From: UBA4416 sp040389965 | GTDB taxonomy: Bacteria; Bacteroidota; Bacteroidia; B-17B0; Aurantibacillaceae | NCBI GenBank assembly: GCA_040389965.1 | Contig: JAZJZF010000023.1 | Coordinates: 80,661 to 144,660, forward strand | DNA: 64,000 bases | Reading direction: 5' to 3' | Part shown: in pieces, positions 1 through 8,389 of the stretch | Layout: each line of letters starts with the position of its first letter | Position numbering within the stretch: position 1 is the stretch's first letter | Position numbers and translations under genes: made by a program | Notes under the pieces: model-generated | Told to the model about the DNA's origin: nothing | Database searches by the model: none | Seen by the model: the letters and a program-made list of their open reading frames with translations, nothing else

Positions 1-1
1 T

Positions 2-145
2 AATACCATGAGCGATAAAGGCGGTGCTGGGCTTGGATTTATTACCATTGGCATGAAAAGTGGAAATAAATTAAAAGTGGATTTTCAGAAGATCAATGAC
101 CAGTTCTCTTTATTTACATTGACGTCTACGGTTAGCTTAGGCTAA
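2..145 (+). CDS. SiaB-family protein kinase, C-terminal fragment
   Basis: The reading frame is open from the window edge and ends at TAA 143-145, giving the last 47 residues of a protein that starts upstream. The segment MSDKGGAGLGF followed by a short basic stretch and a beta-rich tail is the conserved C-terminal signature of the SiaB-like kinase family, whose members phosphorylate a small SiaC-type partner that a SpoIIE-type phosphatase dephosphorylates. The gene converges on the amidohydrolase and their 3' ends overlap by 9 bp. The assignment rests on this short motif only. A SiaC-like gene upstream of the window would be expected from family context but cannot be seen. Confidence 0.6.
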   Translation, partial: NTMSDKGGAGLGFITIGMKSGNKLKVDFQKINDQFSLFTLTSTVSLG

Positions 146-1289
146 TACCTTTACCGAATAAGTCCCTTTTTCATTACTGATTACATTAATTCCCGGGTTT
201 TTACCCTTTTCCAACAGGCCGTAAGTGTTTTCCATTCCCAAAAAGGTGGCCCCATTGTATGTGGCTGCTTTTAACAGTAATTCTAAAGGTATTGCGGGTT
301 TATATGCTAACAGGCAGTTTATTTCGTTTATAACAGATAAGCCTGAATTGCTGGCTAAACTATCTGTACCAAGTGTTAAAGTGCATCCGGAGCCGCTTAA
401 AATGGCCGTATCAGGCAATGTGTTTTCAATATACAGGTTAGCATTAGGACATAAGCACCAATATAAGTGTGGATGGCTTTTTTGAGCTATGTTTAAGTCT
501 TCCTGAGAGGCAAAGGTATTATGAACCAAAAGCATATTTACTGCCTTATGAAAGGTCGGGAGCACAGTTTGGAGGCTGCTTTTGCCTGATGCGGTAAAAT
601 AAGTAACGGGTAAATTAAGGGTTTCGTAAAGCCTTAAATAATTGCCGGTTTTGGTCATAAAAAAATCGTTTTCGGCTTTGCTTTCCTGGTTATGAATACT
701 GCTGGGCTTATTAGTCAGGGCACAAGCGTCTGTGATTTTTTTTATTAATTCTAATGAAGTGCTGTAAGGCGCATGTGGCGCTAAAGAAGCAGCTAAGCCT
801 TTANNNNNNNNNNATCTCTAAACCGGCATCAAACACCAGATTGGCCCGCTCGGGATTTAAGGCTATCAATTCTACAAAGGTGTGGTAATAAAGCTTTGAC
901 TGTTTTTTGGTCCCGGCAGAAAGGGCTGAATTACTGATATCGCCCACTGCTACAATTCCCGCAGCTTTCATGTCTTTGTCTGCTTGTAGCATATATTCCT
1001 GTTGTTGCTCGGCAGCAATGTCGTTGCGGTGCTTAATAACTGATAAGCCAAAATCAACAATCCCTGTATGGCGGTTAATTTTGTCTTTTAAATGACTGAG
1101 TTCGAGGTGGCAATGTGTATTAATAAATCCGGGAGTAAGTATACCGTGATAGTGCTCGATCTTAGTATTATCAATGCTTTCAGCGGCTATGAGGTCTGTA
1201 ATGGTGCCGTCTTCTTTTAAAACAAGGACTGTATCTTCTTTTAAAAATTCTTTACCCGAAAAAATCTGAGAAGCTGATATAAAGCGCAT
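137..1289 (-). CDS. amidohydrolase family protein (interrupted by assembly gap)
   Basis: This is a metal-dependent hydrolase of the amidohydrolase superfamily, resembling chlorohydrolase/deaminases that act on ring or guanidino substrates. The N-terminal half has the strand leading to the first metal site, GFINTHCHLELSH (HxH). After the gap the C-terminal half has SLAPHAPYST (third-metal His region), IHNQES, and LGTDSLASN with the conserved Asp. A run of 10 Ns at 804-813 splits the gene. The halves differ by one base in frame across the Ns, which means little because gap length is arbitrary. ATG 1289 is preferred over an upstream start at 1367 because family members begin near MRFISASQIF. The exact substrate cannot be inferred. 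Confidence 0.8.
804..813. other. assembly gap (10 N) inside amidohydrolase
   Basis: Ten Ns of probably nominal length. Coding sequence of one and the same gene lies on both sides, so this is a scaffold join rather than a gene boundary. Confidence 0.98.
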
Positions 1290-1377
1290 GATGATTAAGT
1301 TAGAGTGGATTGGAATGCCTGTTCTAAAGCGGTAGAACAGGTTGAGCGGATTGGTAATGAAGAACAAACACCCCGTC

Positions 1378-1431
1378 TGTCCCGATCCCGATATTCATCG
1401 GAACGGGACAGCCACCCCTCTGAAAGAGGGG
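1378..1431. repeat. two adjacent hairpins between divergent genes
   Basis: The 248-bp region between the divergent amidohydrolase and rlmN holds two strong inverted repeats. TGTCCCG (1378-1384) pairs with CGGGACA (1404-1410), with a further CGAT/ATCG inside. CCCCTC (1415-1420) pairs with GAGGGG (1426-1431). The GC-rich stems in AT-rich surroundings resemble REP-like dispersed palindromes. There is no T-run placing either as a terminator for a neighbour. The rest of the interval is AT-rich and holds the rlmN promoter. Confidence 0.6.
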
Positions 1432-1518
1432 AATGAGAACTGGTAAAAGCCAGTAAGGAGTAGTATAACATGCTTTGAATTGAGGACTAAATATAAAACT
1501 TTTATCATGAATTAAACT

Positions 1519-1526
1519 TATCTTTG
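1519..1526 (+). promoter_or_regulatory. putative Bacteroidota -7 box of rlmN (TATCTTTG)
   Basis: TATCTTTG matches the TAnnTTTG -7 consensus of the Bacteroidota housekeeping sigma factor and lies 11 bases before the rlmN start. A clear TTG -33 element at the usual spacing is not obvious, so this is a motif-level call. Confidence 0.45.
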
Positions 1527-1537
1527 TAGCCTAAATC

Positions 1538-2599
1538 ATGGTTACGAAAAAAGACATACGCGCCTTAACGGAAGAACAGCTCATTGAGATCCTGAAAGAA
1601 AAAGGAGAGGCGAAGTTTCGTGCAAAACAAATTTATGAGTGGCTTTGGAAAAAAACGGCTCATAATTTTGATGATATGTCGAACCTCTCAAAGCCGCTGC
1701 GCGATTGGTTAAAGGAAACCTTTGTGATTAATGCGGTAGCTGTAAGCGATATGCAGGTAAGCAACGACCGCACTATTAAATGCGCTATGAAATTGTGGGA
1801 TGGTAATGTTGTGGAAAGTGTATTGATCCCCACAAAAACACGCATGACGGCCTGTATCTCTTCACAGGTAGGGTGTAGCTTAACCTGTAAGTTTTGTGCA
1901 ACCGGTAAATTAAAACGTTTACGTAATTTAAATGCGGATGAAATTTATGATCAGGTAGCACTTGTCAAAAATTTATCTGAAACCAAATACGACCAGCCAC
2001 TTACCAATATTGTGTATATGGGCATGGGAGAGCCTTTATTGAACTATGCTGAAATGATTCGTTCGGTGGATAGAATTACTTCGCCTGATGGATTAAATAT
2101 GAGTCCGAGCCGCATTACAGTGAGCACTGCGGGTATTGCCAAAATGATCATGAAGCTGGGCGATGATAAAGTAAAATTTAACCTGGCGCTTTCATTACAC
2201 GCAGCAAATGATGAAAAGCGGAATCACATCATGCCTATCAATGAAAGTAATTCTTTAGATAATCTGGAAGAAGCCCTCAATTATTTTTATGAGAAAACAG
2301 GATCACGTGTAACGTTTGAATATATTGTGTTTAAAGACTTTAACGACGGAATACAGGATGCACGTGAGTTAGCCGATTTCTGTAAAAAAACAACCGCCAA
2401 AGTAAATATTATCGAATACAATCCTATTGATGATGGCGAATTTAAACAAACGACTCCTGAACGTTTGGAAGCTTTTGTGAAGCACCTTGAAAGTAAAGGA
2501 GTTATCGTAAATGTTAGACGTAGCAGAGGTAAGGATATTGATGCTGCTTGTGGCCAGTTAGTTAATAAAAACAAAACGGCTCAACCGGTGTTTAAGTAA
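1538..2599 (+). CDS. rlmN: dual-specificity 23S rRNA A2503 / tRNA A37 C2-methyltransferase RlmN
   Basis: A radical SAM enzyme that adds a C2 methyl to A2503 of 23S rRNA and, in many bacteria, to A37 of some tRNAs. At 353 residues it has the usual length. The radical SAM cluster motif CxxxCxxC is at Cys113, Cys117 and Cys120 (CSLTCKFC). MGMGEPLLN follows the family pattern for SAM binding. The methyl-carrying cysteine is in DAACGQL at Cys338 near the C terminus. Start ATG 1538 follows a -7-like box closely. The gene stands alone, divergent from the amidohydrolase. Confidence 0.96.
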   Translation: MVTKKDIRALTEEQLIEILKEKGEAKFRAKQIYEWLWKKTAHNFDDMSNLSKPLRDWLKETFVINAVAVSDMQVSNDRTIKCAMKLWDGNVVESVLIPTKTRMTACISSQVGCSLTCKFCATGKLKRLRNLNADEIYDQVALVKNLSETKYDQPLTNIVYMGMGEPLLNYAEMIRSVDRITSPDGLNMSPSRITVSTAGIAKMIMKLGDDKVKFNLALSLHAANDEKRNHIMPINESNSLDNLEEALNYFYEKTGSRVTFEYIVFKDFNDGIQDARELADFCKKTTAKVNIIEYNPIDDGEFKQTTPERLEAFVKHLESKGVIVNVRRSRGKDIDAACGQLVNKNKTAQPVFK

Positions 2600-2639
2600 A
2601 TCATATCGTTCTATTCTGGTATTACAATATATTGTCTAA

Positions 2640-2758
2640 CTTTTTTTCTTGACAAAAAAAGTTACAAAAAAGTCAAGGTGAAACGCCAACCACCATTTTT
2701 TAGCGCACATGCCTGCCCAGGAAACGGAGTGAAAAATGGCGGTTCGCACCGTTTCACC
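2640..2758. repeat. composite dispersed element: T/A-tract module plus long inverted repeat
   Basis: Downstream of rlmN, 2640-2677 is a T-tract, cttgac, A-tract module whose reverse complement closely matches 52621-52656. It abuts an imperfect inverted repeat: arm 2677-2700 (starts GGTGAAACG, ends CCATTTTT) pairs with arm 2732-2758 (starts AAAAATGG, ends CGTTTCACC) around a loop of about 31 bp. No ORF is present. This looks like a REP/MITE-type non-coding element and might also act as a transcription end for rlmN. Confidence 0.65.
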
Positions 2759-2881
2759 AAATCAGCCGCACCATTACTAAAGTATGCAGTAGCTTATCTA
2801 GTGATTATATCAGGTAATAATACGGGTAATTAAAGCTTTTTTACTACTTCTTTTAATCCTATATTTACGCTACTTTTTAAC

Positions 2882-3856
2882 GTGGATATTGTTGATCAAA
2901 TAAAAGCCCCCATTAGTGTAAACATGGATGAGTTTGAAGTTAAATTCAAACAATCGATGAAAAGTAATGTGCCTTTACTGGATAAGATAACTACTTACAT
3001 CGTTAAAAGAAAGGGCAAACAAATACGCCCTATGTTCGTTTTCCTGAGCGCTAAATGTGCAGGGGAGTTTAATGAAAGTACTTATCGTGCTGCTTCTTTA
3101 ATAGAATTATTACATACTGCAACCTTAGTGCATGATGATGTCGTAGATGACAGTAACGAACGCCGAGGTTTCTTTAGCGTGAATGCTTTATGGAAAAATA
3201 AGATCGCTGTGTTAGTAGGCGACTTTTTGTTATCTAACGGATTATCCCTTTCACTTGATCATGATGATTTTCATTTATTAAAGATTGCCAATAATGCTGT
3301 TCGGGAAATGGCGGAGGGTGAATTGCTTCAGATTGAAAAAGCGAGAAAGCTTGATATTTCTGAACAAGTGTATTTTGAGATCATTACCAAAAAAACGGCA
3401 ACACTTATTGCTGCCTGCTGTGCTGCAGGTGTAGCCTCGGTTAGCACAGACACAAAACTGATTAATCAGTTTAAAGAATTTGGAATAAATACGGGTATTG
3501 CTTTTCAGATAAAAGATGACCTGTTTGATTTTGGAGATGATACAAGCATTGGGAAGCCTACAGGGATTGATATTAAAGAAAAGAAAATGACTTTGCCTTT
3601 GATCTATGCTTTAAATAATTGTACCTGGGTAGAAAAACGAAAGATCATTAATATTGTAAAGAATCATAATAACGATCCTAAAAAAGTGGCGGAGGTTATA
3701 AACTTTGTGTACGAAAAAGGAGGGATCAAATATGCCGAGGGAATTATGCATCAATACAAAGAAAAAGCACTGAACCTTTTAAGTGCTATTGCAGACAGCC
3801 CTTCGAAGCAAAGTTTGATTCAGCTTGTAAACTATTCTATTGAAAGAAAAAAATAA
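2882..3856 (+). CDS. long-chain polyprenyl diphosphate synthase
   Basis: A trans-prenyl transferase that extends allylic diphosphates with isopentenyl diphosphate, probably making the menaquinone side chain. Both aspartate-rich motifs are present: LVHDDVVDDS (first, DDxxD) and IKDDLFDFGDD (second). The lysine and arginine contacts KGKQIRP and ERRG are kept. Small residues before the first motif (HTATL) suggest a long product, which is inference. The start is GTG 2882; the next ATG would remove 14 residues, including the IKAPI helix. The 3' end overlaps the longest reading of the next gene, so the two may be co-transcribed. Confidence 0.9.
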   Translation: MDIVDQIKAPISVNMDEFEVKFKQSMKSNVPLLDKITTYIVKRKGKQIRPMFVFLSAKCAGEFNESTYRAASLIELLHTATLVHDDVVDDSNERRGFFSVNALWKNKIAVLVGDFLLSNGLSLSLDHDDFHLLKIANNAVREMAEGELLQIEKARKLDISEQVYFEIITKKTATLIAACCAAGVASVSTDTKLINQFKEFGINTGIAFQIKDDLFDFGDDTSIGKPTGIDIKEKKMTLPLIYALNNCTWVEKRKIINIVKNHNNDPKKVAEVINFVYEKGGIKYAEGIMHQYKEKALNLLSAIADSPSKQSLIQLVNYSIERKK

Positions 3857-3860
3857 GGAC

Positions 3861-4352
3861 ATGAATAAATTAATGTATAGCGTTATTGCATTGGCGGGGT
3901 TTAGTTTGCTATTTGTAGGTTGCAGAAGCAACGAAGTAGAAAAAGACGCAAAACGAAAAGAAGATTCTATTAAAGCGGAAGCTGCCAAGCCTAAAGAAAA
4001 TAATGCGAACAGCCAGTTTGCAACACCTGCGCCTGATGCAGATTACACGGGCGATTACGTAGATAAATACCCCAACGGCATTATCAGGGCATCGGGCTTT
4101 TTCAGGTTCGGGCAAAGACATGGTCAATGGATGTATTTTTATGAGAATGGTATTAAATGGAGCGACTGCTTTTACGATAAAGGAAAGAAGCATGGAGAAA
4201 CCATTGTTTATTTTCCTAACGGACAAATTCGCCAAAAAGGCTGGTACAAAAATGATCTGCGTGATAGTCTCTGGTTCTATTATGACGAAAGCGGTAAAGA
4301 AATTGACAAGCGTGCTTTCCGAAATAATGAGGAAACAGGATTAGTGAATTAA
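3861..4352 (+). CDS. MORN-repeat lipoprotein, YwqK-family antitoxin-like
   Basis: A lipoprotein with signal peptide and lipobox (LLFVGC) followed by a charged, low-complexity linker and about three MORN/YwqK-type repeats of the form YPNGxIRxxGxFxxGxxHGxWxxYYxNG. Proteins of this family are called YwqK antitoxin-like, but in Bacteroidota they are usually envelope proteins of unknown function. ATG 3861 is chosen because it opens the signal peptide; an upstream ATG at 3840 would lie inside the prenyl synthase and add seven charged residues. It converges with the EnvC-like gene. Confidence 0.8.
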   Translation: MNKLMYSVIALAGFSLLFVGCRSNEVEKDAKRKEDSIKAEAAKPKENNANSQFATPAPDADYTGDYVDKYPNGIIRASGFFRFGQRHGQWMYFYENGIKWSDCFYDKGKKHGETIVYFPNGQIRQKGWYKNDLRDSLWFYYDESGKEIDKRAFRNNEETGLVN

Positions 4353-4378
4353 GAGTATTAATAGACGGACTTTCTGAT

Positions 4379-5728
4379 TTATCGGGCATTAAACAACCAT
4401 CCACTTGGATCCATGGTTTTTTGGCCTTTCCAGAGTTGAAGGTTCATGCTGGTTTTGCCGTCTTCATCTATAATTGTTCCAATAATTTGTTTAGTAGAAA
4501 CTTTCTCTCCTTGTCTTACAGCAGGCTTGTCGATATTACTGTACACACTTAAATACTCGCCATGTCTTATTATAATGAGCCAACCACCTGTTGGCGAAGC
4601 AGCCACACCGGTTACTTCTCCCTCAAATACGGCTCTTGCTTGTGAGCCTTTAGCAGTACAAATATCCACACCATTATTATTCATCATAAAGCCCTTAATG
4701 GCAGGATGCTCATATTCGCCATAAGACTGACATATTACACCTTTTACAACAGGCCATGGTAGTTTACCTCTGCTACTCGAAAAGTCTGCTCCCAAAGCCT
4801 CTGCCTCCTCTGTTAACTCAGGTGCTGTAGGTTTAACAACGGCAACCGGTTTAGGCTCTGTTTTTGTTTTAGATTCTTTTGTTTTGGCTTTTGTTTTTGC
4901 AATCTTTTCTGCTTTGGCGGCTTTATCGGCAGCTATACGTGCAGACTCATCGAGCTTACGTTTAATTTCTGCTTCAATCAATTTTTTAATGGCAATCTGT
5001 AAATTCTCAGCATCACGTTTTTTCTTTTCAAGCTCTTCTTTTAGTTCTTTTTCCTGTTGTTGTAATTCGCTCAGTACAATTTCCTGTTGTTGTTTCTCTC
5101 CATCGAGCTGCACTTTTTCATCTTTTTCGTTACCCAGCAGCACATTTTTTTGGTGTCGCTCTTCTTCCAGTTCTTTTAGTTTTCCAGTAAGCACCAATTG
5201 TGTAGAAACAATTTCTTTGGCTTGTTTCTTACGAAATGCCGTGTATTGCTGAAAATATTTAAGTCTGATGTAAGCCTGATTAAAATCTCCCGAAGCAAAT
5301 AAGAACATGAGCTTAGTGTATGAATCCTGGTTGCGTTGTGCAAAGTAGATCATCTTGGCATATTCACCTTTCAGTTTTTCGAGGTTTAATTTCAGTGAAT
5401 TAACTTCGCCCGTATTTTTTTTGATGCTTGAATTAATACGGGAAAGCTCTGTGTTAATAGTACTGATAAGCTCTTCACGAACTTTTATTTTGGTATTGAT
5501 AACCACAATGTTATTGATCTGCGATTTCTTATTAGCCTTTGTCTGGCTCAGCTGATTATTAAGCTGCTTGATATCGTCGTTGAGTTTATTTTTTTTACTC
5601 TGAAGATCTTTTTGTGAAGACACTTTAGTTTGTGCAACCAGTACCACATTGCAGAAAACTATAAAAAAGAAAAATAGCCCTAAGTAAACAAGGTTATTTT
5701 TTTTCTTTTTTAATAGGGATAGGATCAT
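4379..5728 (-). CDS. EnvC-like murein hydrolase activator, degenerate M23 domain
   Basis: A periplasmic activator of cell-wall amidases by similarity to EnvC. A signal peptide (to about residue 33) is followed by a long coiled coil (about 35-270), an Ala/Lys-rich linker, and a LytM/M23 domain (about 320-449). The zinc site is degraded: the usual HxxxD is NNNGVD, and the usual HxH is LQLW. The domain is therefore probably non-catalytic, as in EnvC. It is last in a run of minus-strand genes, and its start overlaps the DUF4292 gene by 35 bp, which suggests translational coupling. Confidence 0.85.
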   Translation of the reverse strand: MILSLLKKKKNNLVYLGLFFFFIVFCNVVLVAQTKVSSQKDLQSKKNKLNDDIKQLNNQLSQTKANKKSQINNIVVINTKIKVREELISTINTELSRINSSIKKNTGEVNSLKLNLEKLKGEYAKMIYFAQRNQDSYTKLMFLFASGDFNQAYIRLKYFQQYTAFRKKQAKEIVSTQLVLTGKLKELEEERHQKNVLLGNEKDEKVQLDGEKQQQEIVLSELQQQEKELKEELEKKKRDAENLQIAIKKLIEAEIKRKLDESARIAADKAAKAEKIAKTKAKTKESKTKTEPKPVAVVKPTAPELTEEAEALGADFSSSRGKLPWPVVKGVICQSYGEYEHPAIKGFMMNNNGVDICTAKGSQARAVFEGEVTGVAASPTGGWLIIIRHGEYLSVYSNIDKPAVRQGEKVSTKQIIGTIIDEDGKTSMNLQLWKGQKTMDPSGWLFNAR

Positions 5729-6581
5729 AACTTTTTGGTATGTTCAGCGGCATTTTTTGCGGCTGATTAATTTCTATGCGAACATAGTTAATTTTAAGGT
5801 TTATTTTCTTCTCTGCACTAATATCAATATCAACATGATGTGGTGCAAAAACCGAGTCAATAGCCACAAATTTCGAATAAGTAGCGCTGAACTTACGGTT
5901 GGTGGTTACATCGATGAAGTCATTATTTATAATTTTAAACGTTTCGGGGTCAAGCGTCATGGTTTGTAACGATCGTTTTAAGGAATCCTGCCCGGTAGTT
6001 ATACGTTTCAGTTTGCGTTTTCGTTCGGTACTTAACAAATAAAGACAGTTTGTTCTGTCGGCCGATGGTTTCATTTTAGAGTCATCATCATCAAAATCGG
6101 CGCTATTACCAAATAAAGCGGCCTGTAACAGATCAAAATCGAGGTCAGCATTAAGCAATTGGTTTATATAATTGAAATCGCCTACAAAGTATTGCTTTTT
6201 TATATACACCACCATTTTAACGGTATCGCGGGTTATTAAGAGCTTGGCAACATCAATAAGTCCTATTGCCTGTATTTGTATCCATATGGCACTGTCTTTT
6301 CTGCCTCTTATTCTTACGTCGAGGTTTTGATCTTCTCCGTCAACAAGTGTTTGTACATCGGCCTTGGCATAGATCCATTTGTAAGCCAGTTCTTTTTGCT
6401 TTAGATTTTTAGTTAAAGCTTTAGATGTTTTATACGATAAATGACATCTGCCCTGAATGGTATCTTCAGTTTGAGTAACAGGTGTTTTCTGAATGTTTTT
6501 TTTGGTTTTACAGGCAAATAAGAACAGGGTTAGTAGTAAAGCGCCAAGAAAGGGAATATAGAGTTGTTTTTTGTAATTCAT
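5694..6581 (-). CDS. DUF4292 lipoprotein
   Basis: A lipoprotein of 295 residues with signal peptide and lipobox LLFLFAC, then a beta-rich domain typical of DUF4292, a family that looks related to the LolA/LppX fold. The function is not established. It lies between the TPR lipoprotein and the EnvC-like gene in an order that recurs in Bacteroidota, suggesting a shared role in envelope maintenance. The C terminus is proline- and lysine-rich. Confidence 0.85.
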   Translation of the reverse strand: MNYKKQLYIPFLGALLLTLFLFACKTKKNIQKTPVTQTEDTIQGRCHLSYKTSKALTKNLKQKELAYKWIYAKADVQTLVDGEDQNLDVRIRGRKDSAIWIQIQAIGLIDVAKLLITRDTVKMVVYIKKQYFVGDFNYINQLLNADLDFDLLQAALFGNSADFDDDDSKMKPSADRTNCLYLLSTERKRKLKRITTGQDSLKRSLQTMTLDPETFKIINNDFIDVTTNRKFSATYSKFVAIDSVFAPHHVDIDISAEKKINLKINYVRIEINQPQKMPLNIPKSYDPIPIKKEKK

Positions 6582-6611
6582 TTAATTTTAATACGTTTTT
6601 ATGTCAAAAAA

Positions 6612-8354
6612 TTATTCGTATAATTTTTTGTCGCTGATTTTTTTATCCAGTAATTCAGAGCCTTGTCCACTTTCTTTGGCTTGTTTCCAATAGATCAAAG
6701 CTTCATCTTTTTTACCAAGCTGAAACAAAACATCGCCGTAGTGTTCACTAATAGCACTTCTTTTACCGCTTTTTACAGCAGCGCCAAGCCATTCTTCGGC
6801 CTGTGTGTATTTTCCTTGTTGGTACAGGATCCAACCGTAAGTATCCATAAAAACGGAATTATTAGGAGACAGCTCATTGCTGCGTCGTGAATATTTTTCT
6901 GCTTTTTCCAGATTCTTTTTGCGTAAAGAGAGGAAGTAAGCATAATTATTTAAGATCGTGGTATTATCGGGATCTGTCTTTAAAGCATCATCAAAAGCTT
7001 TATCTGATTTTTCGTAATCTTTTAAATAGTTGTAGGCCGTTCCCAGGTTCGAATAAAAATCGATCAGTAACTGGTTATTTGAATACACGAACTCGAGTCC
7101 GTCTCTTAAGGCTTCAACGGCCTTTTCATATTTTTTTAGTTGTATGTTGGCAATACCATTAAAAAAGTATGGCGAAGCCTGATTTGGGAATAGCTCAATA
7201 GCTTCGGCACTGTGTATTTCCAGTTGGTTGTAGTCATTTAATTCCGAATCAAAAAACATCAGTTTATTCCAGGGGTCGAAATGATTTTTATCATACTTCA
7301 CTGCTAAGGCATACTCGTCGCGCGATTCTTTTATTTTTTTATCGCGGTACAGAAATTCGGCATAAATGCTGTGTGATTCCACTGAGTTTGGATGCACCTT
7401 TAACATGATCTGGCAGAGCTCATAGGCCTGTTGTTTAAATTCTTCGTTTTTGGCTGAAAGATCATAATAGGAACCCATGATCTTATATTTTGTTTCTACT
7501 TCAAGCTCAGGATTCTCGAAAGCGATTTTCATTTCTTTGAAAAAACTTACTTTATCGTTTATTGATTTGTAATAGTCGGCCAAAGCCAGATGCACCATGG
7601 GATTGTTTGGATCGACCTTTAATGCTGCTTTGTAGGCTTCGAGTGCTTTATCGTTTTGTTGATTTTCCTGATAAAATTCGGCCAGGTAAGTATAGTAGCG
7701 CGGCTCGTTAGGATTAAATTTGATCAGTTTTTTTAATTCTTCTTCGGCTTCTGCTGTTTTTTTAATTTGCTTAAGCAGCTTTATTTTGTTTAATGAGAAT
7801 GCTTCGTTTGCTCCAAATTTCTTTTCGAGCTCATCGTATATTTTATACGACTTCTCGTAAGCACCGCCATACATATACTCCGCGGCAAGCCCTTCATAAA
7901 AATCAGGTCTGGCAGGATAGTTTTTAATTAAACGGTTGTAAACATCAGCTGCCTGAAGGTACTGGCGTTTGCTGTGAAGGCATTCGATGTATAAAAGCTG
8001 GTACCATTCGTTTTTAGGATCGGCAGCTGCGCAGTCTTTCCCATATTTAATGGCCAGGTCGTATTGCGCGCTAAAACGGTAGATGTTTCCAAGTTCATAT
8101 TTAACGGCCGAAGAAGTAGGATCTATTTTCAGGCACTCTTTGAATCGGTTTTCGGCAAGTTCTACATTGCCTTTCATCCGTTCCTTGCAGCCATCAACAA
8201 AAAAATAAGCAAACTTAGTCTGATCTTCTGTCGACAAGCCTTTGGTTTTTTTTGGATCGGTTGAAGCACCTGCCTGTTTTTTTGATTTGCACGATGATGT
8301 AACTACTGCGAGGTTAAGCAGTAAAACAAAAAATATATAAGTTGCTTGTCTCAA
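6612..8354 (-). CDS. TPR-repeat lipoprotein
   Basis: A 580-residue protein with signal peptide and lipobox (VTSSC near residue 22), followed by about 12 or more tetratricopeptide repeats across the whole chain (repeated LGxxY, AIxxYxxAL and PNNxxxxxxxA patterns). TPR lipoproteins act as scaffolds at the inner face of the outer membrane or in the periplasm. It sits between the nucleotidyltransferase and DUF4292 genes with short spacers, so it is probably co-transcribed with them. No catalytic domain is seen. Confidence 0.87.
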   Translation of the reverse strand: MRQATYIFFVLLLNLAVVTSSCKSKKQAGASTDPKKTKGLSTEDQTKFAYFFVDGCKERMKGNVELAENRFKECLKIDPTSSAVKYELGNIYRFSAQYDLAIKYGKDCAAADPKNEWYQLLYIECLHSKRQYLQAADVYNRLIKNYPARPDFYEGLAAEYMYGGAYEKSYKIYDELEKKFGANEAFSLNKIKLLKQIKKTAEAEEELKKLIKFNPNEPRYYTYLAEFYQENQQNDKALEAYKAALKVDPNNPMVHLALADYYKSINDKVSFFKEMKIAFENPELEVETKYKIMGSYYDLSAKNEEFKQQAYELCQIMLKVHPNSVESHSIYAEFLYRDKKIKESRDEYALAVKYDKNHFDPWNKLMFFDSELNDYNQLEIHSAEAIELFPNQASPYFFNGIANIQLKKYEKAVEALRDGLEFVYSNNQLLIDFYSNLGTAYNYLKDYEKSDKAFDDALKTDPDNTTILNNYAYFLSLRKKNLEKAEKYSRRSNELSPNNSVFMDTYGWILYQQGKYTQAEEWLGAAVKSGKRSAISEHYGDVLFQLGKKDEALIYWKQAKESGQGSELLDKKISDKKLYE

Positions 8355-8389
8355 ATTCGGGTTACATCAATCGCTTTTCTTCGGCAATT

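Noticed and set aside
3861..4352. YwqK-like gene as part of a toxin-antitoxin system
   Set aside because: It encodes a lipoprotein with MORN-type repeats and there is no toxin-like neighbour.
4884..5252. Ser/Phe-rich plus-strand ORF opposite the EnvC-like gene
   Set aside because: Composition is the antisense image of the Lys/Glu-rich coiled coil; no start signals.
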